A stretch of 64,000 nt of DNA, from the NCBI RefSeq assembly GCF_019670005.1, contig NZ_AP019783.1, positions 3,746,150-3,810,149 on the forward strand. Reading direction: 5' to 3'. Of the stretch, positions 9,806 to 19,035 are shown in pieces (the first letter of the stretch is position 1; each line of letters begins with the position of its first letter). The position numbers were made by a program, and so were the translations under genes. The notes beneath the pieces are model-generated. The model was not told the DNA's origin. It ran no database searches and saw nothing but the letters and a program-made list of their open reading frames with translations. This stretch comes from Methylomagnum ishizawai (GTDB lineage Bacteria; Pseudomonadota; Gammaproteobacteria; Methylococcales; Methylococcaceae).

Positions 9806-12763
9806 ATGAATCCCCTGCTGAAATTGATCGAGCATGGACAAAGCTACTGGATGGACAACCTCACCCGCCGCATGATCCAAAGCGGCGAACTCCAGGGCCG
9901 GGTCCAGCGCGATGGGCTCCGGGGCATCACTTCCAATCCCAGCACCTTCCAGAAAGCCATCGCCGACAGCGCCGACTACGACGCCCAGATCGAACACCTC
10001 ATCCAGGACCGCCGCTCCTGCGCCCGGATCGACGAAATCGCCGAAGCCCTGATGGTCGAGGATATCCGCAAGGCCTGCGATATCCTGCGCCCGGTCCATG
10101 AGCGTAGCGCGGGACTCGATGGCTATGTCAGCCTGGAAGTCTCGCCCCACCTCGCCCACCACACCGAAGCCTCGATCCGCATGGGCCGCCATCTCTGGCA
10201 AGTGGTGGACCGGCCCAATCTGTTCATCAAGATACCGGGCACGCCGGCGGGGCTGCCCGCCATCGAGCAACTCTTGTTCGAGGGCATCAATGTCAACATC
10301 ACCCTGTTGTTTTCCTTCGAGCGCTACGCCGCCGTGGCGGAAAGCCATCTACGCGCCCTGGAACAACGCCGGGACGAGGGCTTGCCCCTGGGCACGGTGG
10401 CCTCGGTCGCCAGCTTTTTCCTCAGCCGGATCGATGTGCTGGCGGATGAACTCCTGCACCAGCGCCTCCTGCCCGGCAGCCATCCACACCCCGATCCCGC
10501 CAAGCTATTGGGCAAAACCGCCATCGCCAACGCCAAGCTGGCCTATCAGCATTTCAAGCGGATCACGGCCAGCGCCCGCTGGAAAGCCCTGGCGGACCGG
10601 GGGGCCCAGCCGCAACGCCTGCTCTGGGCCAGCACCAGCACCAAAACCCCCGGCTACGACGATGTGATGTATGTCGAACCCTTGATCGGCCCGCACACGG
10701 TCAGCACCTTACCCGAGGAAACCATCAAGGCCTTCGCCGACCACGGCCAGGTGGGCGATACCCTCGAACAAGGCTTGGACGAAGCCCGCCGGACCCTGGA
10801 CGATTTGGCCGCGCTGGGCATCGATTTCGCCCAACTCACGGCCCAGCTCGAAAACGAAGGCGTGCAAAAATTCATCAAGCCCCACGACGCCCTGCTCGAC
10901 ACCCTGGCCGACCGTTGCCGCCAATACCTCAACCGCAGCGGACTCGAAGACCTGCGGACGATGGCCCGCAAACTCCGCCGCGAAGTCATCGCCATGACCA
11001 CGGCGGCGGGTTCCGGGCACCCGACTTCCTGCCTGTCCTGCGCCGAGATCGTGACCGCCCTGTTCTTCCGGGAAATGCGCTGGAATCCCCAAAACCCCCA
11101 AGCCCCCGCCGTGGACCGCTTCATCCTGTCCAAGGGCCACGCCGCGCCGATCCTGTGGGCGGCGTTGCGGGAAGCCGGGGCCACCGACGAAGACTTGCTG
11201 TCGCTCCGTACCCTGGACAGCAGTTTCGAGGGCCACCCCACCCCGCGCAACCCTTGGGTCCAGGTGGCGACCGGCTCGCTGGGCCAGGGCTTGCCCGCCG
11301 CCAATGGCATGGCGCTCGCCAACCGCTTGGATGGCATCCCGGCCAAGGTCTATTGCCTGTTGGGCGATGGCGAATGCTCGGAGGGTTCGGTGTGGGAAGC
11401 GGCCCAGTTCGCGGCGCTGCACCAGCTATCGGACCTGGTCGCCATCGTCGATATCAACGGCCTGGGCCAGAGCGAGGCCGCGCCCTATGGCCGCGATACC
11501 AGCGTCCTGGCCGGGCGGTTCCGGGCTTTCGGCTGGAAGACCCTGGAAATCGACGGCCACAACCTGGAAGCCGTCCTCGACGCCTTGTACGCCGCCGGCA
11601 AGGGCGGTCCCACGGCGATCCTGGCCCGTACCGTCAAGGGCAAGGGCGTGTCCTTCCTGGAAGGCGAACAGGGCTGGCATGGCAAGGCGCTTAGCCCGAA
11701 GGAAATGGCGCGGGCCTTCGACGAATTGGGCCAGGCCGACATGAGGTTGCGCGTCGACCCCAAACAAGTCGGCGGACACGAACCGCCGCATCCCACCGCT
11801 TCCGCCCTATCCCGCCTCGCCGTGGATTATCGGCTGGGCGAGAAAATCGCCACCCGGCAGGCGTTCGGCGACGCGCTCAAACACCTGGGGGGACTCATGC
11901 CGGACTTGGTGGTGCTGGACGGCGATGTGAAGAACTCCACCCACACCGAAGGCTTCGCCCAGAACTTCCCCAAGCGCTTCTTCCAGGGCTATATCGCCGA
12001 ACAGAATCTCGCGGGCACGGCGTTGGGCCTGGCCGCCCGCGGCAAAATCCCGGTGTTCGCCACCTTCGCGGCCTTCCTCAGCCGGGCTTACGATTTCATC
12101 CGCATGGCGGCGCACAGCCAACCGCCGCACCTGGTGTTCTGCGGCAGCCACGCGGGCGTATCGGTGGGCGAGGATGGGGCTTCGCAGATGGGCTTGGAAG
12201 ACTTGGCGCTGTTCCGCGCCCTGCCCGATAGCACGGTGCTTTACCCTTGCGATGCGGTCAGCGCCGCCCGCCTCACCGAACAGGCGGTGACCACGCCGGG
12301 CCTGGTCTATCTCCGCACCACGCGGGGCGCGACGCCGGTCATCTACCCCGCCGACGAAACCTTCCCGGTGGGCGGCAGCAAGACGCTACGCCAATCCGAC
12401 CAAGACCGTTGCACCGTGGTCGCCGCCGGTATCACGGTCCACGAAGCGTTGAAGGCCCAGGCCGCGCTGCTGCCACAGGGCGTCAATATCCGGGTGATCG
12501 ACGCCTATTCGATCAAGCCGCTGGACAGCGCCGTCCTCAAGCAGGCGGCGCGGGAAACCGGGTTCATCGTGACGGTGGAGGATCATTGGCCGGAAGGCGG
12601 CCTGGGCGAGGCGGTGGCGGCGGTGCTGGCGGGCGCGGCCCAGGTGCATAGCCTCGCGGTCGGCCAGGAGCCGCATTCCGGGAAGCCCCAGGAATTGCTG
12701 GAATTCGAGGGCATCTCGGCGCGGGCCATCGAGCGGAAGGTGTTGGAGTGGGTCGGCATGTAG
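9806..12763 (+). CDS. Bifunctional transaldolase-transketolase fusion
   Basis: One 985-residue reading frame joins two pentose-phosphate/RuMP enzymes. Residues 1 to about 370 are a transaldolase: GITSNPSTF at 40-48, FIKIPGT with the Schiff-base Lys at 142, and the ASTSTKTPGYDD region typical of the cyanobacterial/actinobacterial type. From about residue 375 it is transketolase, with GSGHP near 398, the thiamine-diphosphate motif GDGECSEG from residue 520, then DINGLGQSE, FIAEQN-like YIAEQNLAGTALG, and SVGEDGASQMGLEDLA. This transketolase half is of the short animal-like type rather than the usual bacterial TktA type. AGGAGG at 9792-9797 sets the start. The fused enzyme would channel sugar phosphates when formaldehyde is assimilated. 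No frameshift or internal stop separates the halves. Confidence 0.92.
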   Translation: MNPLLKLIEHGQSYWMDNLTRRMIQSGELQGRVQRDGLRGITSNPSTFQKAIADSADYDAQIEHLIQDRRSCARIDEIAEALMVEDIRKACDILRPVHERSAGLDGYVSLEVSPHLAHHTEASIRMGRHLWQVVDRPNLFIKIPGTPAGLPAIEQLLFEGINVNITLLFSFERYAAVAESHLRALEQRRDEGLPLGTVASVASFFLSRIDVLADELLHQRLLPGSHPHPDPAKLLGKTAIANAKLAYQHFKRITASARWKALADRGAQPQRLLWASTSTKTPGYDDVMYVEPLIGPHTVSTLPEETIKAFADHGQVGDTLEQGLDEARRTLDDLAALGIDFAQLTAQLENEGVQKFIKPHDALLDTLADRCRQYLNRSGLEDLRTMARKLRREVIAMTTAAGSGHPTSCLSCAEIVTALFFREMRWNPQNPQAPAVDRFILSKGHAAPILWAALREAGATDEDLLSLRTLDSSFEGHPTPRNPWVQVATGSLGQGLPAANGMALANRLDGIPAKVYCLLGDGECSEGSVWEAAQFAALHQLSDLVAIVDINGLGQSEAAPYGRDTSVLAGRFRAFGWKTLEIDGHNLEAVLDALYAAGKGGPTAILARTVKGKGVSFLEGEQGWHGKALSPKEMARAFDELGQADMRLRVDPKQVGGHEPPHPTASALSRLAVDYRLGEKIATRQAFGDALKHLGGLMPDLVVLDGDVKNSTHTEGFAQNFPKRFFQGYIAEQNLAGTALGLAARGKIPVFATFAAFLSRAYDFIRMAAHSQPPHLVFCGSHAGVSVGEDGASQMGLEDLALFRALPDSTVLYPCDAVSAARLTEQAVTTPGLVYLRTTRGATPVIYPADETFPVGGSKTLRQSDQDRCTVVAAGITVHEALKAQAALLPQGVNIRVIDAYSIKPLDSAVLKQAARETGFIVTVEDHWPEGGLGEAVAAVLAGAAQVHSLAVGQEPHSGKPQELLEFEGISARAIERKVLEWVGM

Positions 12764-12880
12764 GATGGGCTGAGGCACGGAGAACGATGCGCCTCCCCGC
12801 CGTTCGCACATCCTATGGTTTACGCTTCGCACAGGGTTTGGGAAATCGGTGGGTTACGCCGGAGTACCGGCTAACCCACC
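12761..12880. repeat. REP-like palindromic elements between the transaldolase-transketolase and RND permease genes
   Basis: The stretch begins with GTAGGATGGGCTGAG, overlapping the stop of the plus-strand gene. It ends with a long palindrome at 12848-12880 (GGTGGGTTA ... TAACCCACC) that overlaps the stop codon of the minus-strand RND gene at 12871-12873. The GTAGG(A/G)TGGG core is shared with the palindromes inside the mxa operon at 55.9 and 56.8 kb, which suggests one dispersed repeat family. The hairpin may also block read-through between the convergent genes. Confidence 0.6.
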
Positions 12881-15800
12881 CGGCCACGGGAACGGGACTT
12901 GAGCCAATCCATCCCGCGCTGGGTCAGCACGAAAAACACCGGCACGAACGGGATCGCCAACAAGGTCGAGGCCAGCATTCCGCCGAACACCACCGTGCCG
13001 ATGGATTGGCGGCTGGCGGCCCCCGCCCCGGTGGCGAACACCAAGGGCACCACGCCCAGGATGAAGGCGAACGAAGTCATGAGGATCGGGCGGAACCGGC
13101 GGCGGGTGGCCTCGACGGCGGCTTCGGCGCTGGATTTGCCCTCTTCCCGCAATTGCCGGGCGAATTCCACCACCAGGATGGCGTTCTTGCTGGCGAGGGC
13201 GATCATCAACACCAGTCCGACCTGGGTATACAGATTGGCATCCAACCCCCGGACCCATAGCGCCGCCAACACCCCGGCCAAGGCCATGGGTACCACCAAA
13301 ATCACCGCCAGCGGGGTCATCCAGCTTTCGTACAGCGCCGCCAGCACCAGGAATACCAGGGTGATGGACAGCGCATAGATGAAATAGGCTTGGTTGCCCA
13401 CCTGCTTTTCCTGATAGGACGAGGCGGTCCAGTCGAAATCCATGCCATGCGGCAGGGCGCTCCGGGCGGCGGCCTCCATCAATTCCAAGGCTTGGCCCGA
13501 ACTGAAACCGGGCGCGGAAGCCCCGATGATCTGGGCGGCGGGATAGAGGTTGTAGCGGGTAATCAGTTCCGCCCCCAAAATCCGCCGCGCTTGTAGCAAG
13601 GTGCCCAAGGGCACCATCTCGCCCCGTTCGTTCCGCACATACAAGCGCTGGATATCCTCCGGGCTGGACCGATACGGCGCGTCGGCCTGCACATAGACCT
13701 GGAACACTTGGTTGAACTTGTTGAACAGGTTGACGAAGGTCGAACCCAGATAGGTTTGCAGGGTCTGGAACACATGGGTGAGCGGGATATTCAAAGACTC
13801 GGCCTTGGTGCGGTCGATATCCAGATAAAGCTGGGGACTGCGGGCACTGAAGGTACTGACCACGTTGCGCAACCCCGATTGGCCGGCGGCGGCGCGGGCG
13901 ACTTCCTGGGCGGCTTTTTGCAACTCCTCCAACCCCAGGCTTTGGCGATCCTCGACCATCATCTGGAACCCACCCGACTGGCCCAAGCCCCGGATCGGCG
14001 GCGGCACCACCACGAAGGTTTGCGCCTCCTCGATGCCTCCGGCCAGCTTGCCGCGCAAATCGCCCAGAATCTTCTCCTGATCCAACCCGGCCCCCCGCTC
14101 GCTCCAATCCTGGTAGACCAGGAAGGTGGTGAAGGTATTGGGCAGGTTGGCGTTGTCGATGATGGAAAACCCGCCGATGGTCACCCAAGCCTGGATGCCC
14201 GGTGTCTGGCGGATAATGTCGTCGACCTTGCGGGCAACCGCGATCACCCGTGGTTGGGCCGCGCCCTCCGGCAAACGGGCCATGAGGATGGCATAGCCCT
14301 GGTCCTCGGTGGGCAGGAAGCCCTTGGGATGGACGGCATAGCCCAGTCCGGCCCCCCCCACCACCAGCAAGAACAAGAAAGCCATGGCGATGGGCCGCGC
14401 CACCATCCAGCCAATCAGCCGCACATAGAGCCCCTCCACCCAGCCATAACCCCGGTTGAAAGCCCGGAAAAAGGCGTTGGGTTCGCGCCGTGCCTCCTTG
14501 GGTCGTAGCCAGAGCGCGCATTGGGTGGGTTTCAAGGTCAAGGCGTTGATGGCGCTGATGATGGCCGTGGCCGCGATGACCAGGGCGAACTGGCGGAACA
14601 ATTGCCCGGTGATCCCCGGCAGGAAGGCGGCGGGCAGGAACACGGCGGTCAATACCGCGGTGATCCCCGCCACCGGACCCAACATCTCGCCCATGGCCTT
14701 GAGGGTGGCTTCCCTGGGCGGCAAGCCCTGTTCGATGTAATACGACGAGTTCTCCACGATGATGATGGCGTCGTCCACCACGATGCCGATGGCGAGGATC
14801 AAGGCGAACAAGGTCATCAGGTTGATGCCGAAGCCCAGCAAGGCCATGGCGGCGAACGCGCCGATAATCGTCACCGGCACCGTGGTCGCGGGCACCAAGG
14901 TCGCCCGCCAATCCTGCAAGAACAGCAGGATCACCACCAGCACCAGCGCCCCGGCCTCGAGCAGGGTCAGGTAGACATCGTGGATGGCCTCCCGCACGAA
15001 AAGGGTGGTGTCGTAGCGGATTTCATAGCGGAGTCCCGGCGGGAATTGTTGGGCCATATCGGCGATGGACGCCTTCACCCGGTCGGCGACCTCCAAGGCA
15101 TTGGCACCAGGCAGGGAAAAAATCGGGATATTGGCCGCGCGATGACCGCGGGTGAGGGAAAAATTAGCGTAGGTCTGGCGGCTCAATTCCACCCGCGCCA
15201 CATCGCGCACCCGGACGATTTGCGGGGCTTCCGCCGACTGGCTCTTGATGATGATATCCGCGAACTGCCCGGCATCGGCCAGCCGTCCCAGGGCGTTCAC
15301 GGTGAACTGGAAAGCCTGGTCCGGTGGCACCGGCGGCGCCCCCAATTGCCCCGCCACCACCTGCACATTCTGGCTTTGGATGGCGGCGACCACGTCCAGG
15401 GGGGTCAGCCCGTAGTGGTAGAGCCGGTCGGGGTTCAGCCATACCCGCATGCTATACGGCCCCGCCCCGCGCACCGATACCTGCCCCACGCCCGGAATAC
15501 GGGCCAAGGGGTTTTGCAGGTTGATGACGGCGTAATTGGAAAGATAGGTGTCGTCGTAGCGGTCGTCCTCGGCGTAGACCCCGATCACCAAGAGGATATC
15601 GGTCGAGACCTTGCGCACCACGATGCCTTGCGCCTGCACCGAGGCGGGTAGCTGGGCCTGGGCGCTGTTCACCAAATTCTGCACCAGCGAGACCGACTTA
15701 TTGAGGTCGGTACCCACCTCGAAGGTGATGGTCAGCGCATAGGAACCATCGCTGGTGCTGGTCGATTGCAGGTACAGCGCATCCTCGACCCCGTTCACCG

Positions 15801-16005
15801 CCTGCTCGATGGGCATGCCGATGGTCGCCGCCACCACCTCGGCGCTGGCACCGGGATAGCGGGCCGCCACCTGGATGGTCGGCGGCACGATGGGTGGATA
15901 TTGCGCCACCGGCAGGTTGAAAAAGCACACCAAGCCGATGATGATCGTCACCATCGCGATGACATTGGCGAAGATGGGCCGGTCGATGAAATACTCGGAA
16001 ATCAT
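12871..16005 (-). CDS. RND multidrug efflux permease, AcrB/HAE1 type
   Basis: Inner-membrane proton-driven pump of 1044 residues, the normal length. It starts with the family hallmark MISEYFIDRPIFANVIA. Transmembrane helix 4 carries the proton-relay pair in LAIGIVVDDAIIIVENS (about residue 410), and helix 10 has the Lys in ALASKNAILVVEFARQL, so it belongs to the hydrophobe/drug (HAE1) class rather than the metal (HME/CzcA) class. The ATG at 16003-16005 overlaps the stop of the adaptor gene (ATGA), giving translational coupling in the order outer-membrane factor, adaptor, permease. The substrate cannot be predicted. Confidence 0.95.
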   Translation of the reverse strand: MISEYFIDRPIFANVIAMVTIIIGLVCFFNLPVAQYPPIVPPTIQVAARYPGASAEVVAATIGMPIEQAVNGVEDALYLQSTSTSDGSYALTITFEVGTDLNKSVSLVQNLVNSAQAQLPASVQAQGIVVRKVSTDILLVIGVYAEDDRYDDTYLSNYAVINLQNPLARIPGVGQVSVRGAGPYSMRVWLNPDRLYHYGLTPLDVVAAIQSQNVQVVAGQLGAPPVPPDQAFQFTVNALGRLADAGQFADIIIKSQSAEAPQIVRVRDVARVELSRQTYANFSLTRGHRAANIPIFSLPGANALEVADRVKASIADMAQQFPPGLRYEIRYDTTLFVREAIHDVYLTLLEAGALVLVVILLFLQDWRATLVPATTVPVTIIGAFAAMALLGFGINLMTLFALILAIGIVVDDAIIIVENSSYYIEQGLPPREATLKAMGEMLGPVAGITAVLTAVFLPAAFLPGITGQLFRQFALVIAATAIISAINALTLKPTQCALWLRPKEARREPNAFFRAFNRGYGWVEGLYVRLIGWMVARPIAMAFLFLLVVGGAGLGYAVHPKGFLPTEDQGYAILMARLPEGAAQPRVIAVARKVDDIIRQTPGIQAWVTIGGFSIIDNANLPNTFTTFLVYQDWSERGAGLDQEKILGDLRGKLAGGIEEAQTFVVVPPPIRGLGQSGGFQMMVEDRQSLGLEELQKAAQEVARAAAGQSGLRNVVSTFSARSPQLYLDIDRTKAESLNIPLTHVFQTLQTYLGSTFVNLFNKFNQVFQVYVQADAPYRSSPEDIQRLYVRNERGEMVPLGTLLQARRILGAELITRYNLYPAAQIIGASAPGFSSGQALELMEAAARSALPHGMDFDWTASSYQEKQVGNQAYFIYALSITLVFLVLAALYESWMTPLAVILVVPMALAGVLAALWVRGLDANLYTQVGLVLMIALASKNAILVVEFARQLREEGKSSAEAAVEATRRRFRPILMTSFAFILGVVPLVFATGAGAASRQSIGTVVFGGMLASTLLAIPFVPVFFVLTQRGMDWLKSRSRGRVG

Positions 16006-17180
16006 GGTGCGCCCTTCCCTGGCAGGGTCCCGGTGGAGGATGGCGGCGGGGCGGCGGCGGCGATCCGTTTGGGCCGGACCTCGGCTCCGGGCATGGCCCG
16101 CAACAAGCCCGTCACCACCACCCAATCCTGCGGACCCACACCTTCCTCGATCACGATGCGCCCGCCGATTGGCTCGCCGGTCTTGACGCCGCGCCGCTCC
16201 ACCTTGTTCTGCCCATCCACCACCAGCACATAAGTCCCCAACTGGTCGTAGCCCAGGGCCGTTTGCGGCAGCAGCAAGGCGGTCCGCTCGGAATCGAGCT
16301 TCCTGACCCGCACCCGGCCATACAAGCCTGGGAGGATGGTCCCGTCGTGGTTGTCGAAGATGCCGCGCAGCAGCAAGGTGCCCGTGGTCGGCGTGATCGT
16401 GATGCCGGTGAAATCCAGCCTGCCCCGGTGTGGATAGCCGTCCTCGTTGGCCAGCCCCAGGAACACCGGGATATTCAGCCGCTCGGCCTCGCCCGGCGAT
16501 ACGCCCGTGGTCCGTATCCGGCGCAACAATTCCATCTCGTCGATGGTGAAGTACACATAGATCGGATCGATCTGGTTGATCGCCGCCAGCACGGTATTCC
16601 CGCCCACGCCGACCAGATTGCCGGGATCGACCAAACGCCGGTCGATACGGCCATCGAAGGGCGCGGCGACCTGGGTATAGCTCAAATCCAGCTTGGCCAG
16701 ATCGCGGTTGGCCTCCGCCGACAGCCGCATGGCCTGGGCGCTGTCGCGCTGGAACCGCCAGTTATCCATATCGGTCTGCGCCGCCGCGTTCTGCCGCACC
16801 AAGCCGCTGAAGCGGGCGAATTCGGTCTCGGCATGGTCGAGTTGGGCTTGGGCCTGCACCACCTGGGCTTCGGCTTGGCGCACACGGGCTTGGTATTGCC
16901 CAGGCTCGATCAGGAACAAGAGTTGGCCTTGCTTGACCCGGTCGCCATCGTGGAACAGCACCTTCTCCAGATAGCCCTGGACGCGGGCGGTGAGTTGCAC
17001 GGTCTTGACGGCCTGGGTGTTGCCGGTGAATTCCAAGTAGCCGGTGACGGGCTGGCTCAGGGCTTGGCTGACCGTGACCTCGGGCGGTGGCGGCGGGACG
17101 TATTGGTTACGCTCCCCGCAACCGGCGAGGACAATGCCCAGCCCGGCGATGGCGGCAAAGATGAGGGCAAATCTGTTCAT
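16002..17180 (-). CDS. RND efflux periplasmic adaptor (membrane fusion lipoprotein)
   Basis: A 392-residue adaptor of the AcrA/MexA family that bridges the pump and the outer-membrane channel. The N-terminus MNRFALIFAAIAGLGIVLAGC has a lipobox (LAGC), so it should be lipid-anchored in the inner membrane. The lipoyl/hairpin region (ARVQGYLEKVLFHDGDRVKQG) and the alpha-hairpin coiled coil with AQAQLDHAETEFAR are visible, followed by the beta-barrel (DEMELLRRIRTTG). It starts 12 bases after the outer-membrane factor gene ends and overlaps the permease start by four bases. Confidence 0.94.
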   Translation of the reverse strand: MNRFALIFAAIAGLGIVLAGCGERNQYVPPPPPEVTVSQALSQPVTGYLEFTGNTQAVKTVQLTARVQGYLEKVLFHDGDRVKQGQLLFLIEPGQYQARVRQAEAQVVQAQAQLDHAETEFARFSGLVRQNAAAQTDMDNWRFQRDSAQAMRLSAEANRDLAKLDLSYTQVAAPFDGRIDRRLVDPGNLVGVGGNTVLAAINQIDPIYVYFTIDEMELLRRIRTTGVSPGEAERLNIPVFLGLANEDGYPHRGRLDFTGITITPTTGTLLLRGIFDNHDGTILPGLYGRVRVRKLDSERTALLLPQTALGYDQLGTYVLVVDGQNKVERRGVKTGEPIGGRIVIEEGVGPQDWVVVTGLLRAMPGAEVRPKRIAAAAPPPSSTGTLPGKGAP

Positions 17181-17192
17181 CGAGGTGTTTCC

Positions 17193-18767
17193 TTACCAAT
17201 CCGGCAGCCTGGCCGAACCCGGCGCGGCGTCCGGCAACACATTCGCCGGGGCCAACAACCGGCCCCAATCGGTGCGCTCCGCCATGGCCTGCCTGACCGT
17301 CGGCGGCACGAGGTCGTTGTATTCACGGATTTGCCAGCCGCCGCCCAAGGCCCGGTAGACGCCGACCAAGGCCCGCGCGATATCGCCCAAGGTATTGGCG
17401 AGCGTGTCCTGGGCGCTCAGCACGGCTTGCTGGGCCGTCAGCACGGTGGTGAAATCGGTGATGCCCTGCCGGTATTGCAGCACCGCCAAATCCAGCGAGC
17501 GCCCCGCCGCCTCGGTGCTTTCCGCCAACAGCCGGGCGCGGTCGGCGGATTTCAGGAAGGCGATGAGTTGATCCTCGACCTCGCGCTGGGCCGTCAGCAC
17601 GGTGTTTTGATACTGGAGCAAGGCCGCTTGGAAACGGGCGTCCTGTGCCCGCACCCGGTTGGTGATCTGGCCGTAGTTGAAGATATTCCAGCGCAAGGTC
17701 GGCCCCACCGAACCGAAGCGGGCCCGCCAATCGAACATATCCGACAGCGAGACCTTGCCCACATCGGCGGCCAGCACCCCGAACTGGCCGGTCAGGGAAA
17801 ACGCGGGATAAAGATCGGCCTTGGCGACGCCGATCTGGGCGGAAGCGGACGCGGCCTGGAATTCGGCCAGGCGCACATCGGGCCTGCGCCTGAGCAAATC
17901 GTTGGGAATGCCCACCGCGACCACCGGCGGAGCCACCGGAATCCCGGAAGACCCCGCCAGCCAGCGCGACATATCGCCGGGCGGCATCCCCAATAGCACG
18001 CCCAAGGCGTTGGCGGCTTGGCGCTCGATAATTTCCAGGGCCGGGATCAGGGCTTCGGTGCTGGCCAGCACGGTGCGGGCCTGCTCCACATCGCGCTGGG
18101 AGGTGGTGCCGCCCTCGAACCGGATTTCGGCGATACGCAGGCTTTCGCGCTGGGTGTCCACGTTGCGGCGGGCGATGTCCAAACGGCTTTGCGCCGTGCG
18201 GAGCAAGACATAGTCATTGGCCACATCGGCGGTCAGGCTGACCAGGGCGTTGTCATAGGTGGCGAGGTTGGCGAGCAGGTCGTTATCCGCCGCTTCGATG
18301 GCGCGGCGGAACCGGCCCCAGAAATCCAGTTCCCAACTGGCTCCGAGGCCGAGCTGGGCCTGGGTGTAATTGAAGATATGGGAGAAGGCGCTTTGCACCG
18401 CCCGCTGGCTGAGCTGGTTGTATTGCAGCGAGCCGAGCGCCTGCTGGCTTTGGGGATAGAAACCGCCGATGGCGACGCCGAGCTGCGCCCGCGCTTCCAA
18501 GACCCGCACCCCGGCCACCTGGAGCGGCAGGTTTTGCCGGTAGGCGGCGGCGACCAACCGATCCAGCGCCGGGTCTTTGAACACCCGCCACCACCACTTG
18601 GGAGGGTCGGCCTGGGCTGCGAGGCGCGGGTCGGCGGCCAGGGACCAAGCGGGCTCGACCGCCACCGCCGGACGCTGGTAATCGGGACCGAGTTTGGCGC
18701 AACCGCCCAGCGCCAGCATGACCGCCAGCATCCATCGGCATACGCGCCGCCCGCCGTGGCTTTCCAT
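17193..18767 (-). CDS. RND efflux outer-membrane lipoprotein, NodT/OprM type
   Basis: TolC-like outer-membrane channel of 524 residues, first gene of the three-gene RND operon. The start at 18765-18767 (MESHGGRRVC) has GGAGGT just upstream and puts the lipobox LALGGC (Cys at about residue 20) after a short signal sequence, as expected for NodT-family proteins. Further along are the NodT landmarks KLGPDYQRP, WWRVFKDPALDRLV, SWELDFWGRFRRAIEAA and RRRPDVRLAEFQ. The frame stays open further upstream, but that part lacks a signal peptide and was excluded. Confidence 0.93.
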   Translation of the reverse strand: MESHGGRRVCRWMLAVMLALGGCAKLGPDYQRPAVAVEPAWSLAADPRLAAQADPPKWWWRVFKDPALDRLVAAAYRQNLPLQVAGVRVLEARAQLGVAIGGFYPQSQQALGSLQYNQLSQRAVQSAFSHIFNYTQAQLGLGASWELDFWGRFRRAIEAADNDLLANLATYDNALVSLTADVANDYVLLRTAQSRLDIARRNVDTQRESLRIAEIRFEGGTTSQRDVEQARTVLASTEALIPALEIIERQAANALGVLLGMPPGDMSRWLAGSSGIPVAPPVVAVGIPNDLLRRRPDVRLAEFQAASASAQIGVAKADLYPAFSLTGQFGVLAADVGKVSLSDMFDWRARFGSVGPTLRWNIFNYGQITNRVRAQDARFQAALLQYQNTVLTAQREVEDQLIAFLKSADRARLLAESTEAAGRSLDLAVLQYRQGITDFTTVLTAQQAVLSAQDTLANTLGDIARALVGVYRALGGGWQIREYNDLVPPTVRQAMAERTDWGRLLAPANVLPDAAPGSARLPDW

Positions 18768-18961
18768 TCCCACCTCCGATAGCGCAATGCTCCATTCACA
18801 CTTGGAACCGCCCGTCCCGAGTCTACACCCATGGCGGGCACAGGCGGAAACCGCATAAACCCCGATCCCCACGACGAAAGCCGCCGCCCCACCGGCCCGA
18901 ACCCAGGCTTTCCCCGCCACCACCCGCCATACCGGCCCGGCCCGATCCGTGTTGTCCGCCT

Positions 18962-18982
18962 AAATGAAAGCCAATATCATTT
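18962..18982. promoter_or_regulatory. Inverted repeat overlapping a possible promoter of the multicopper oxidase gene
   Basis: AAATGA and TCATTT are perfect inverted half-sites spaced nine bases apart in an AT-rich patch 54 bases before the multicopper oxidase start. TTGAAA (18981-18986) overlaps the right half-site and could be a -35 box, but the -10 (about CTAAGC at 19004) is weak. The size and composition resemble a Fur/Zur-type operator. The match is imperfect, so assignment to Fur is inference only. Confidence 0.35.
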
Positions 18983-19035
18983 GAAACCAATTCCACATCC
19001 GTGCTAAGCCTTTCTCCCCAATCCGATTCATCCTT

